From contig NZ_JAUZDX010000016.1 of assembly GCF_030704685.1 (NCBI RefSeq), forward strand, positions 112,920 to 176,919: a stretch of 64,000 nt of DNA, read 5' to 3'. This DNA comes from Acidovorax sp. A1169. Lineage in GTDB: Bacteria > Pseudomonadota > Gammaproteobacteria > Burkholderiales > Burkholderiaceae_C. Numbering within the stretch: position 1 is the first letter of the stretch; each line of letters starts with the position of its first letter. This document shows positions 8,907-17,582 of this stretch, piece by piece. A program made the translations under genes and the position numbers. Below the pieces are notes generated by a model. The model saw only the letters and a program-made list of their open reading frames with translations. It was not told where the DNA came from and made no database searches.

Positions 8907-10400
8907 ATGGCTGACAAGGCACCCGCCATGGACTGGCAGGCCTTCGAGCAGACGCTGCTGGACGATGCGCTGGCGCTGGTGCTGCTTGCGCTGCAGGCGC
9001 ACACCCTGCGCGGCGATGTCTATGCCGTAGCGCTGGCTGGCATGTACCGCGAGCTCGATGGGCCCATCTACCTGCCCACGGTATCCATGGGCAGCGAAGC
9101 AGCGCTGGCCGAGGCCGGGGATGGGCCGGAAGATGACAGCGGCACGCTCTACAGCCTGCGCTGGAACCCCGCCGACTGGAGCTGGCCCGAAATGTCCTCG
9201 GACAGCGCCGCCATGGCCTCCGCCCAGGCCGCATTGGCGGCCGAGGCCCAGGGCGGCGACGTGGCGCAATGGGAGGCCGCGGACCGCCGCTGCGTCGATG
9301 CCCTGGTGGACGTGTGCCACCGGCTGCGTACCGCCCTGCAAGCGTCGCCCGAGGCCGACCGGCTCACGCCCGGCTTTGCCGTGCTGCTGCACGAGGATAG
9401 CGATGAGGGCATTGCCATCGCCCAGCGCTGTCTGGGTGAGGAGGCCTTTGAACGCCTGCTGCCAGGCCATGCCGCCGACCTGGCCGAGGCCCGGCGCGTC
9501 GCAGGGTTGCCCGATGCCGAGCGCTTGCGCTACCACCTGGCCTGCCTGGCGCACCAGCCTGCCCCCGAACTGGGACTGACGCGCGCGCAGGCCCAGCGCC
9601 ACGGCGAAGCGGCGCAGGGTGCCCTGCGCGCCTTCGGTACCGCTGCCATTGCGGCGCTGCTGCAACTGCTGCCGCGTGCCGAAACGCAATGTGAAGCCGC
9701 TCGCCTGCTGGGCGAGATCGGTGCGGCCACGCCCGAGGTGGTGGCCGCGTTGCGTACGCAGGTGCTCAAAGCCGTGCCGCGCAGCAGCATGCGCCACCGG
9801 GCCCAGGCCGGGCGCAATGTCTGCTCCGGTGCGCTGGCCCACCTGGGCGACAGCGCCTGGCTGCTGCAGCAGGCACAGTCCGGCACGTTGGGCGATGAAT
9901 GCGTGGCCCAGGGCCTGTCATCGCCCTACGGCGCGTTCCGCAACCATGCGCTGAACCCGCTGCCGCTCGACTACCGCCCCATCGAGTCCCTGCCCGCCGT
10001 GCGGCCCGCACTGCTGCCGCTGGTGGAGAAATGGCTGCGACCCGGCTCGGGCACCTGCACGCTGCGCCCGCACGAGGTGGATGAAGCCGTGCGCGGCCTG
10101 CAGTCGCCCCTGACCGTGGTGCGCCAGCATGCCGCTATGGCGCTGGGCGACCGGGCCCTGGGCGCCGAGGCCGGTGCCCGCGCCGTGCCCGCGCTGGCCC
10201 ATGCCGTGGCGCACGATGGCGACGAGACCGTGCGGTACCTCGCCGTGCTGGCCCTGGACGACTGGCGCAGCGAGGCGGCCGCCCAGCGCCCGCTGGCCGA
10301 GGCCACGGCCGCCGGCGATGCAAGCACCCAGGTGCGCGACGCTGCGCAGCGCTGGATCCAGGTGCTGGACGACCTGGTTGCCGGCGTGCCGCCGCGCTGA
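8907..10400 (+). CDS. HEAT-repeat protein with a DUF4303-like N-terminus
   Basis: A 497-residue soluble protein without signal peptide. The first ~200 residues resemble DUF4303-type proteins (acidic, with conserved FAVLLHEDSDEG and CLGEEAFERLLPG stretches); this match is tentative. The remaining ~300 residues are Ala/Leu-rich helical repeats of the HEAT/PBS-lyase kind, for example EAARLLGEIGAATPEVVAAL, VRQHAAMALGDRAL and DETVRYLAVLALDDWRSE. Such repeats generally mediate protein binding. The ATG at 8907 is preceded by an in-frame GTG at 8904 and lies 8 bases after the sulfhydrylase stop. No enzymatic motif is seen and the function is unknown. Confidence 0.7.
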   Translation: MADKAPAMDWQAFEQTLLDDALALVLLALQAHTLRGDVYAVALAGMYRELDGPIYLPTVSMGSEAALAEAGDGPEDDSGTLYSLRWNPADWSWPEMSSDSAAMASAQAALAAEAQGGDVAQWEAADRRCVDALVDVCHRLRTALQASPEADRLTPGFAVLLHEDSDEGIAIAQRCLGEEAFERLLPGHAADLAEARRVAGLPDAERLRYHLACLAHQPAPELGLTRAQAQRHGEAAQGALRAFGTAAIAALLQLLPRAETQCEAARLLGEIGAATPEVVAALRTQVLKAVPRSSMRHRAQAGRNVCSGALAHLGDSAWLLQQAQSGTLGDECVAQGLSSPYGAFRNHALNPLPLDYRPIESLPAVRPALLPLVEKWLRPGSGTCTLRPHEVDEAVRGLQSPLTVVRQHAAMALGDRALGAEAGARAVPALAHAVAHDGDETVRYLAVLALDDWRSEAAAQRPLAEATAAGDASTQVRDAAQRWIQVLDDLVAGVPPR

Positions 10401-10466
10401 GGCCGGCATCGCACTCGACACCACCACAACGCAACAAAGACAAGCGAACAAAGAGGACCCCTCCGT

Positions 10467-11279
10467 ATGCAGATCCAAGTCAACGGCCACACCACCTACT
10501 GCTACACCGGCGGCAAGGCGTTCAACCCCGCACTGCCCACCGTGGTCATGGTCCACGGCGTGCTCAACGACCACAGCGTGTGGGCTCTGCAAAGCAGATA
10601 TCTGGCCAACCATGGCTGGAACGTGCTGGCGGTGGACCTGCCCGGCCATTGCCGCAGTGCGGGCGAGGCGCCGGCCAGCGTGGAAGCGGGGGCCGACTTC
10701 ATTGCCGCGCTGCTCGATGCCGCAGGCGTGCAGCGCGCGGCGCTGGTGGGCCACAGCTTCGGCTCGCTGATCGCGCTGGAGGCAGCTGCCCGGCTGGGCG
10801 AGCGCGTGAGCCATCTGGTGCTGGTGGGCACGGCCTACCCCATGAAGGTCTCGCCCGCGCTGATCGACGCGGCGCTCAACGAGCCCGAGATGGCGCTGCG
10901 CATGGTCAACGTGTTCTCGCGCAGCACGCTGGCTCCGCCTTCGGGCGCGGGCTTCTGGGTCTACAACGCAGGCCTGGCGCTGGGCCGCAAGGTGCTGCGC
11001 AGCAACACTGCGGTCAACGTGTTTCACCGCGGCTTCGTGGCCTGCGACAGCTATGCCAATGGGGAACAGGCGATTGCCGCCGTGCAGTGCCCGGTGCTGT
11101 TTGCCCTGGGTGCGCAGGACCAGATGACCGCGCCCAAGGCGGCCCAGGGCCTGGTGGCGGCCGCGCGTGCCGCCGGCAAGCGGGTGCACACCACCAGCCT
11201 GCCCGTGGGCCACAACCAGATGAGCGAAGCGCCGGACGGTACGTTGATGGCGATCCGCGACTTTATTTCTCTGTCCTGA
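10467..11279 (+). CDS. Alpha/beta hydrolase
   Basis: This 270-residue protein has the alpha/beta hydrolase fold. The oxyanion-hole HG is at residues 30-31, the nucleophile Ser97 sits in GHSFGSL, the probable acid is Asp218 in GAQDQ, and the catalytic His249 is in VGHNQM. There is no signal peptide, so it is cytoplasmic. Substrate is not evident: esterase, lactonase or C-C hydrolase are all possible. AGAGGA precedes the ATG. The DUF2157 gene follows 16 bases later, suggesting one operon from about 8.9 to 14.0 kb, though no functional link is obvious. Confidence 0.9.
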   Translation: MQIQVNGHTTYCYTGGKAFNPALPTVVMVHGVLNDHSVWALQSRYLANHGWNVLAVDLPGHCRSAGEAPASVEAGADFIAALLDAAGVQRAALVGHSFGSLIALEAAARLGERVSHLVLVGTAYPMKVSPALIDAALNEPEMALRMVNVFSRSTLAPPSGAGFWVYNAGLALGRKVLRSNTAVNVFHRGFVACDSYANGEQAIAAVQCPVLFALGAQDQMTAPKAAQGLVAAARAAGKRVHTTSLPVGHNQMSEAPDGTLMAIRDFISLS

Positions 11280-11295
11280 GCCAAAGGCCCCTCCC

Positions 11296-12279
11296 ATGAC
11301 CCTGCGCACCGCCCTGTTCGAGCTGGCCCGCCAGCACACGCTGGACCGACCGGCCGCCACCCGCCTGCTCGGCCTCGCGGGGTTCGACCGGCCGCCCGCC
11401 GCCCTGCACACCACGCTGTGGCGCACCGTCGCGGTCATCGCGGCGGCGCTGGGTGGCCTGGGGCTGGTGATGTGGATCGCGGCCAACTGGGAGAGCCTGG
11501 GCCGATTCATGCGCTTTGCGCTGCTGCAGGGCTTTGTGCTGACCATGTGTGCGGGTGCTGCACTCAGGGCAGGGGCGCGTGCACCGCTGGCCATGCTGGC
11601 GCTGCTGGGCACGGGCGCGCTGTTCGCCTATTTCGGGCAGACCTACCAGACCGGGGCCGACCCCTGGCAGCTGTTTGCCGTGTGGGCCGTGCTCACATTG
11701 CCCCTGGCGCTGGCCGTGCGCAGCGATGTGGTGTGGGTGCCATGGACCCTGGTGGCCATGGTGGGCATCTCGCTGTGGGCGCAGGCGCACACGGGCCACA
11801 GCTGGCGCGTGTCGCCTGCGGACATGACGGTGCACCTGGTCTCCCTGGGCGCTGCGCTGGCCGTGGCGGCGGCCATGCTGCCGCAGCTCCACCGCGTCAC
11901 GGGCGCAGGCGTCTGGGCGCTGCGCACGGCGGGCACGCTGGCGCTGATGATGGTGACACTCACGGCGCTGGGTGGCCTGTTCCATTCACCCGTGGCGGGC
12001 CACTACGGCCTGGGCCTGGTGCTGCTGGCGGCGGCTGCCGCGCTGGTGGGCATGCGCACGCATTTCGATATTTTCCTGCTCAGCGGTGCGGCGCTCGGGC
12101 TCAACATCCTGCTGGTGACCGGGCTGGCGCGTGCCATGTTCTCGGGCTCCCGCTTCGGTGATTTCGTGGGCTCGCTGCTGCTCATCGGCCTGGTTGCCGC
12201 AGGGCTTCTGGCGGCCACCGTGAATCTGGTGATGCGCCTGGCGCGCCGCGCTGCGCAGCAGCAAGGAGAAGCGGCATGA
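11296..12279 (+). CDS. DUF2157 domain-containing membrane protein
   Basis: A 327-residue inner-membrane protein with a short soluble N-terminus (about 50 residues) and around eight to ten hydrophobic helices. DUF2157 proteins are recognised by the N-terminal ELARQ...LL region followed by consecutive helices (VIAAALGGLGLVMWIAANWE near residues 50-70). In many proteobacteria DUF2157 is encoded just before DUF4401 and GDYXXLXY proteins, exactly as here. The last four bases (ATGA) overlap the next start, so the two proteins are made together. Function is unknown. Confidence 0.85.
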   Translation: MTLRTALFELARQHTLDRPAATRLLGLAGFDRPPAALHTTLWRTVAVIAAALGGLGLVMWIAANWESLGRFMRFALLQGFVLTMCAGAALRAGARAPLAMLALLGTGALFAYFGQTYQTGADPWQLFAVWAVLTLPLALAVRSDVVWVPWTLVAMVGISLWAQAHTGHSWRVSPADMTVHLVSLGAALAVAAAMLPQLHRVTGAGVWALRTAGTLALMMVTLTALGGLFHSPVAGHYGLGLVLLAAAAALVGMRTHFDIFLLSGAALGLNILLVTGLARAMFSGSRFGDFVGSLLLIGLVAAGLLAATVNLVMRLARRAAQQQGEAA

Positions 12280-14021
12280 GCGACGCATCCATCGATCCCG
12301 TGAATCTGTCTGCAAGCGCTGCTGCGCCCGTGCCCAAGCCCGGTGCGCTTGAAACCATCGTGCAAGCCGCCGTGGCGCAAGGCATCCTGCCGCCCGGCGC
12401 CTCGTCCGCAGACGCACACCGTGCCGGCGGCACGGCGCGCCCCTGGCCCGTGGTACTGCTCACGGCGCTGGGCGCCTGGCTGGCCGCGCTGCCGCTGCTG
12501 GCCATGTTCGGCCTGTTCTTCGGCGAGTGGATCGTGAGGGACGCGGGTGCCTACCTCATCGGCGCTGTGGTGCTGGCCTGCGCCACGGCAGCCCTGCGCA
12601 GCAAGGACCTGCCGATCTTTCTGGAGCAACTGGCGTTTCCGGCATTGCTGACAGGCGCGGGCCTGCTGGGCTTTGCCTTCGGACGCGACATGGGCCTGCA
12701 GCCGGCTGCCGCCTTCATGCTGGTGGTGGCGCTGGGCATGGCCGCACTCGTGGCCTTGCCCTGGCTGCGCGTGCTGCTGGGGGCGGGCGCGGCGGCGCTT
12801 TTCGCTGTCCTCATCTGGCCCGGCTCCGAGGGCCGCTGGGCCTTGTCGCCGCTGGTGCCCTGGAGCATGGTGCACGGCGTGCTCGCGGTGTGGGTGGGCC
12901 TGCTGCTGTGGCAGCGCCATGCGCTGGGCCGCGGTACGGTCGGCAACTGGCTGGCGGCGCTGCTGGAGCCCCTGGCCTGCGGCTGGCTGCTGGTGCTGCT
13001 GTGGGGCATCTGCGGCCTGTCGGGCCAGACCTTCCTGGTGGGCGGTGCGTTCGGTGCCGGCATCGGTGGCGAGCTGGTGCGCGAGGTCGGCCGGGAGGTC
13101 GGGCCGCGCGCCTTTGCGCTGCAATGGCTGGTGCAGGCGGCCAGCGTGCTGCTGGCGCTGGTTGCCGCTGCCATCGCGCAGCGCGCCTGGCCGGTGCTGC
13201 GCCAGCCCCGCGCTGCCGTGGTGGCGTTGGTGCTGGCCCTGCTGTGCTGGTTCTCGCCCTTGCTCGGCAGCGCACTGCTGGCCCTGGCCATCGCCGGCAC
13301 CACCCGCCGCTGGGGCCAGGCCACTGCGGCCGCCCTGGCCTGCACCTGGATCATGGGTGGTTTCTACTACCTGCTGGCCTGGCCCCTGACCACCAAGGCC
13401 ATGGTGCTCGTGGTCTGCGGTGCGCTGCTGGGTGTGTTGGCCTGGAGTGCGCTGCGCACGCCACGCGCCGCTGCTGCTGCGGGGCCTGGCCACGCGGCCC
13501 GCCACTGGGCCCACCGCGCCAGCCCCTGGCTGCTGGCGCTGAGTGCGGTGGCCACCGTGGCCGTGGCCAACATCGGCATCGCCGACAAGGAGAACACGAT
13601 CGCCAACGGCCAGAAGGTCTACGTGCCCTTGGCCCCGGTGGACCCGCGCTCGCTGATGCAGGGCGACTACATGCGCCTGCGGTTCACCTTGCCACCTCTG
13701 GTCGATTTCGACCGGCGCGACGCGGGCGTGGAAGGCCTGCTGGGCAGCCGGCCCTATGCCGTGGGCCGGCTGGATGCACGCGGCGTGGTGGCCTGGGAGC
13801 GCGTCGAAAAATACGATGCGCCCATTGCCCCCGGCGAGTTCCGCATCCAGCTCACACCCAAGAACGGCGACTGGACGCTGGTGACGGATGGCTGGTACTT
13901 CGCCGAGGGCGATGCCAGCCGATGGGAGCAGGCGCGCTTTGGCGAATTCCGTGTGCAGCCGGACGGCAAGGCTTTGCTGGTGGGCATGGCAGACGATCAG
14001 CTCGTGCCCATCGGCCGGTGA
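12276..14021 (+). CDS. DUF4401/GDYXXLXY fusion membrane protein
   Basis: A 581-residue protein. About residues 48-415 are a string of transmembrane helices of the DUF4401 kind. After a further helix (WLLALSAVATVAVANIGIA, about residues 418-440) comes a periplasmic C-terminal domain with the signature LMQGDYMRLRF, i.e. the GDYXXLXY family motif near residue 465. In many genomes the two parts are separate genes; here they form one polypeptide. It is ATGA-coupled to the DUF2157 gene, and the pair probably forms one complex. Its function is unknown. Confidence 0.8.
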   Translation: MSDASIDPVNLSASAAAPVPKPGALETIVQAAVAQGILPPGASSADAHRAGGTARPWPVVLLTALGAWLAALPLLAMFGLFFGEWIVRDAGAYLIGAVVLACATAALRSKDLPIFLEQLAFPALLTGAGLLGFAFGRDMGLQPAAAFMLVVALGMAALVALPWLRVLLGAGAAALFAVLIWPGSEGRWALSPLVPWSMVHGVLAVWVGLLLWQRHALGRGTVGNWLAALLEPLACGWLLVLLWGICGLSGQTFLVGGAFGAGIGGELVREVGREVGPRAFALQWLVQAASVLLALVAAAIAQRAWPVLRQPRAAVVALVLALLCWFSPLLGSALLALAIAGTTRRWGQATAAALACTWIMGGFYYLLAWPLTTKAMVLVVCGALLGVLAWSALRTPRAAAAAGPGHAARHWAHRASPWLLALSAVATVAVANIGIADKENTIANGQKVYVPLAPVDPRSLMQGDYMRLRFTLPPLVDFDRRDAGVEGLLGSRPYAVGRLDARGVVAWERVEKYDAPIAPGEFRIQLTPKNGDWTLVTDGWYFAEGDASRWEQARFGEFRVQPDGKALLVGMADDQLVPIGR

Positions 14022-14039
14022 TGCGGCCGCGCATACCGC

Positions 14040-15293
14040 TCACTCGACCAGCTGGGCCGTGCGCTGCCATGCGGGCCAGCGCAGCAGCGTGAACGCACGC
14101 AGCAGCCACTCTGCCGGCCCGTAGGCGTGCAGCGCTATCCAGCGGCGGCTTTGCACGAGCAGGGCCGCGTACAACGCCAGGCAGCCCAGCAACACCACCA
14201 GCGGCGACACCTGCCCCACCAGCGCCAGGCCGTAGGCGGTGAACACCACCGCCCCCACCAGGGACTGCAGCAGGTAGTTGGACAGTGCCATGCGGCCCGC
14301 AGGCTCCAGCCAGGCGCCCAGTCGGCGGCCTGCAGCGCCGCTTTGCAGGGCCCAGAGCAGTGCCGCGACATAGCTGAAGGTGAGGAAGGGCGCTGTGGCC
14401 AGGTCAACTGCGAGTGCGGCGGCCGACACGTGATCGGGTTGGCGGACGGTGCTGTTCTGCGCTGTGGCATAGACCCAGGCACCCAGGCCGCCCACCGGCA
14501 GGCAGCACAGCAGCCAGCGGCGCAGGCGTGCCGGCTGCAGCGCAATGGTGGCCAGGTAGCCCGAGCGATGGGCCGCCAACCCCAGCAGGAACATGGCCAG
14601 CGCACAGGGCCCCTGCACGAACACCAGCACGAACCAGACGCCATCGGCCATGTCGCGCCCGCGCTGGGCAATGGCCTCGATAGCCCCTGAACGGTAGGCC
14701 TGTGCGGCCTGCTGTGCCTTGGCGTGGATCTCGGCCAGAGGCCAGTCCATCGGCGGCGCCAGCGACATCAGCAAGGCGAGCAGCCCCCAGCCCACCGACA
14801 CCAGCCCCAGCAGCGCCACGGCCATCATCACCGCTGCGCCCGGGCGCAGCTTGCGCAGCGCCAGCAGCAACAAACCCAGCAGCGCATAGGTCACCAGGAT
14901 GTCGCCTGAAAATAGCAGCCATGCATGGGCCACCCCCAGCAGCAGGAGCCCCGCCAGGCGCCGCAGGAAGCGTGGCACGAAGGCGCTGCCCGCGCGCTGG
15001 GCGGCATCTATCTGCAAGGCAAAGCTGTAGCCGAACAGCAGCGAGAACAAGAGGTAGAACTTGGTCTCGAAGACCAGGCTGATGAACCAGCGCACGGCAT
15101 GGTCCACGAGCCGCGAGAACGCGGGGTCGGCCACGCCAAGGCCGAAGTAGGTCGAGGCAAAGCTGCCTGCATTGACGACCAGGATGCCCAGCAGCGCGAA
15201 GCCGCGCAGCGCATCGATGGCGTGTTCGCGCGGCGGCGTGCCTGTACCTGCGGCCGGGTGTGCGTGGTCAGCGTGCGGTGGGGTCTGCGTCAT
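14040..15293 (-). CDS. DUF418 domain-containing membrane protein
   Basis: A 417-residue multi-pass membrane protein. The N-terminal motif REHAIDALRGFALLGILVVN is the usual beginning of DUF418 proteins (YeiB-like, acyltransferase-3-related). FETKFYLLFSLLFGYSFALQ, LLVLGVAHA-like stretches and the C-terminal GRMALSNYLLQS and GPAEWLLRAFT are also family marks. The ATG at 15293 is preferred because the next upstream ATG (15338) would add an unusual tail; neither has a strong ribosome site. The gene faces the DUF4401 gene tail to tail with only 18 bases between. Function unknown; transport or envelope acylation has been proposed for relatives. Confidence 0.85.
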   Translation of the reverse strand: MTQTPPHADHAHPAAGTGTPPREHAIDALRGFALLGILVVNAGSFASTYFGLGVADPAFSRLVDHAVRWFISLVFETKFYLLFSLLFGYSFALQIDAAQRAGSAFVPRFLRRLAGLLLLGVAHAWLLFSGDILVTYALLGLLLLALRKLRPGAAVMMAVALLGLVSVGWGLLALLMSLAPPMDWPLAEIHAKAQQAAQAYRSGAIEAIAQRGRDMADGVWFVLVFVQGPCALAMFLLGLAAHRSGYLATIALQPARLRRWLLCCLPVGGLGAWVYATAQNSTVRQPDHVSAAALAVDLATAPFLTFSYVAALLWALQSGAAGRRLGAWLEPAGRMALSNYLLQSLVGAVVFTAYGLALVGQVSPLVVLLGCLALYAALLVQSRRWIALHAYGPAEWLLRAFTLLRWPAWQRTAQLVE

Positions 15294-15445
15294 GGCGAAA
15301 AGGGGGACCGTCGCGGTCGAGGGCGCGCGCCGGTGCACGGCGCGGGGCGGGTATTTCCATGGCGGGGTGTCCCATGCGGCACTCCCACCCTGGCGGGCAT
15401 GGGCGTATAAAGCGAGGCATAAGTATTACCCACGGAGACAAGACC

Positions 15446-15796
15446 ATGGACATCAGCGCCCCTGCTGCTGACAAGGCGACGGCCCCCACCGACCCGCGCG
15501 CCCTCAAGAGCTTCGCGGAGTTCTACCCGTTCTACCTGACCGAACACAGCAACCGCACCTGCCGGCGGCTGCATTTCGTGGGCTCGACGCTGTCGCTGGT
15601 GTGCCTTGCCTCGGCGCTGGCCCTGCAGCAGCCTTGGTTCCTGTTGCTGGGTTTGTTGTGCGGCTACGGGTTTGCGTGGGTGGGGCATTTCGGCTTCGAG
15701 AAGAACAAGCCGGCGAGCTTCAAGCGGCCTCTTTACAGCTTCATGGGCGACTGGGCGATGTACCGGGATATCTGGTTGGGGAGGGTGGCGTTCTGA
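15446..15796 (+). CDS. Mpo1-like (DUF962) protein
   Basis: A 116-residue small membrane protein. FAEFYPFYLTEHSNRTCRRLHFVG followed by hydrophobic helices (LSLVCLASALAL; FLLLGLLCGYGFAWVGHF) and a C-terminal KPASFKRPLYSFMGDW is the DUF962/Mpo1 pattern. Yeast Mpo1 is a fatty-acid alpha-dioxygenase that needs Fe and conserved histidines. His31, His43 and His85 equivalents (EHSN, LHF, GHF) are present, so an oxygenase role is possible but untested in bacteria. The ATG at 15446 follows ACGGAGAC. The gene is divergent from DUF418 and faces a palindromic repeat downstream. Confidence 0.88.
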   Translation: MDISAPAADKATAPTDPRALKSFAEFYPFYLTEHSNRTCRRLHFVGSTLSLVCLASALALQQPWFLLLGLLCGYGFAWVGHFGFEKNKPASFKRPLYSFMGDWAMYRDIWLGRVAF

Positions 15797-15799
15797 GGT

Positions 15800-15895
15800 G
15801 CTGTTTTGTCTGTGCAGCATGCCTTGGTTGAGGGCGGGCGCCGGGCGACATCCCGGCTCCCGCCTTTCATCAAGGCAAGCTGGCAACTCCAGACC
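15800..15895. repeat. Miniature copy of the palindromic repeat
   Basis: Just after the DUF962 stop, the sequence GTGCTGTTTTG, then CTTGGTTGAGGGCGG, a GCCGGG/CCCGGC hairpin, CTCCCGCC, CATCAAGGCAA and CAACTCCA follow one another. The same blocks, in the same order, form the left and right ends of the large palindrome at 33.5-34.3 kb. Here the ~650-bp interior is missing, leaving essentially the joined termini. The copy lies between two convergent genes, like the large one. Its role as terminator, packaging or mobile remnant is undetermined. Confidence 0.6.
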
Positions 15896-15976
15896 ACTCC
15901 CGGAAGTAAAGCAGGCCGGACCTGATCGCTGAAATGCTGGCAGTGGCCTCGCGGGAGGAGGCCGCCCTGTGGAGGA

Positions 15977-17518
15977 TCAGCGCAGGCGGAACACCGCCAC
16001 GGCCTCCACCAACTGGTGGGCCTGGCCGCTCAGGCTGCCGGCGGCGGCTGCGCTTTGCTCCACCAGTGCGGCGTTCTGCTGCGTGGCATCGTCCATGCGC
16101 ACGATGGCCTGGGTCACGCGCAGCATGTCGTTGGTCTGCTCGGCGCTGGCCTGGCTGATCTCTTCCATCAGCGTGCTCACGCCGCGGATGGACTGGACCA
16201 CCTCGCCCATGGTGCTGCCGGCATTGCGTGCCAGGCTCGAGCCCGCTTCCACGCGCTCCACGCTGGTCTGGATCAGTGCCTTGATCTCGCGCGCGGCGCT
16301 GGCACTGCGGGTGGCCAGGCTGCGCACCTCGCTGGCCACCACGGCAAAGCCGCGGCCCTGCTCGCCTGCGCGGGCAGCTTCCACCGCCGCGTTGAGCGCC
16401 AGGATATTGGTCTGAAAGGCGATGCCGTCGATGACGCCGATGATGTCGGCGATCTTGCGCGAGCTTTCCTGGATGCCCTGCACCACCTCGACCATCTGGC
16501 CCACCACTTGGCCGCCGCGCTCGGCGACCGAGGCGCCGCTCTTGGCCAGTTCGTTCGCCCGCTGGGCGTTCGCTGCGTTGTTCTGCACGGTCTGCTGCAG
16601 CTGCTGCATGGAGGATGAGGTTTCGTCCAGCGACGAGGCCTGGTCTTCGGTGCGCATGCTCAGGTCGGTGTTGCCCTGCGCAATCTCGGCGCTGGCGCTG
16701 GCCACGCCCTCGGCATTGGTGCGAACGCCGGAGACCACGCGCTCCAGGTTCTCCTGCATTGCGGCCAGGGCCTGCAGCAGGCGCGCGGGTTCGTCATTGC
16801 CTTCGATGGCGATGGTGGTCGTCAGGTCGCCTGCGGCCACCTTGTTGGCCAGGGACACGGCCACGCGCAGCGGGCCTACCACCGAGCGCGTGAGCACCCA
16901 GCCGGCAAACACCCCCAGTGCGCTCACCAGCGCCAGCGCCACCAGGCTGCTGACCAGTGCGCGGCGGGCATCCTGCGCGGCCTGCTGCGCAATGGCAGCG
17001 CTGCTGTCGGCCACCTGGCGGCTCAGTTCGCCCAGCAGCTTGGCCGGGCCCTGGTCGATGTCGGCCACATCGGCATCGCCGGCCGAGGCCACAAAGCCCA
17101 GCGACTGGAAGGCTTCGAAACCCTTGCGATAGCCCTGGGCCATCTGGGTATGGGCATCGGCGAACTTCTGCAGTGCGGCGCGCTCGCTGCTGTCCACCAG
17201 CTGCGGCGCCAGTGCCTTGGCGGCATCGGCCACGCGCTTTTCGCTGGCCTGGAAGGCATTCCAGTGCAGTTCGCGCTTGCGCGAATCCTCGCCGCGCAGC
17301 AGCGTGTTCTTCCACTCCATCACCTGGGTCTTGAACTCGCTCTCCATGCGCGTCACGGCGCGCTCCTGGGCCACGCGCTGCTGCACCGTGCTGTCGTAGG
17401 TACCCAGCGTGCTGTATAGCGCGGCAATGCCGAACAGGGCCGCGCCGATCATCAGCGCCAGCACCAGGCCCAATGCACCAGCCATGCGCGTGCCGATGGA
17501 GTAGCGGGACATTTTCAT
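15977..17518 (-). CDS. Methyl-accepting chemotaxis protein
   Basis: A 513-residue chemoreceptor. Transmembrane helix 1 (about 11-34) and helix 2 (about 188-210) flank a ~150-residue helical periplasmic sensor domain. A HAMP domain (about 211-265) and the cytoplasmic signalling hairpin follow. The hairpin tip [20 protein letters not shown] and the flanking [16 protein letters not shown] are nearly invariant in this family and bind CheA/CheW. The ligand cannot be told. Directly upstream of the ATG the mRNA would carry GGACCTCCTG rather than a Shine-Dalgarno sequence; Met1 and Met3 are both possible starts. No che genes are nearby, so it is an orphan receptor. Confidence 0.96.
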   Translation of the reverse strand: MKMSRYSIGTRMAGALGLVLALMIGAALFGIAALYSTLGTYDSTVQQRVAQERAVTRMESEFKTQVMEWKNTLLRGEDSRKRELHWNAFQASEKRVADAAKALAPQLVDSSERAALQKFADAHTQMAQGYRKGFEAFQSLGFVASAGDADVADIDQGPAKLLGELSRQVADSSAAIAQQAAQDARRALVSSLVALALVSALGVFAGWVLTRSVVGPLRVAVSLANKVAAGDLTTTIAIEGNDEPARLLQALAAMQENLERVVSGVRTNAEGVASASAEIAQGNTDLSMRTEDQASSLDETSSSMQQLQQTVQNNAANAQRANELAKSGASVAERGGQVVGQMVEVVQGIQESSRKIADIIGVIDGIAFQTNILALNAAVEAARAGEQGRGFAVVASEVRSLATRSASAAREIKALIQTSVERVEAGSSLARNAGSTMGEVVQSIRGVSTLMEEISQASAEQTNDMLRVTQAIVRMDDATQQNAALVEQSAAAAGSLSGQAHQLVEAVAVFRLR

Positions 17519-17582
17519 CAGGAGGTCCTAGGTGTTGGCAGCAGGTAGGCGGTGCGATGCAAGAGCCTTGCGAAGGGCGGTG

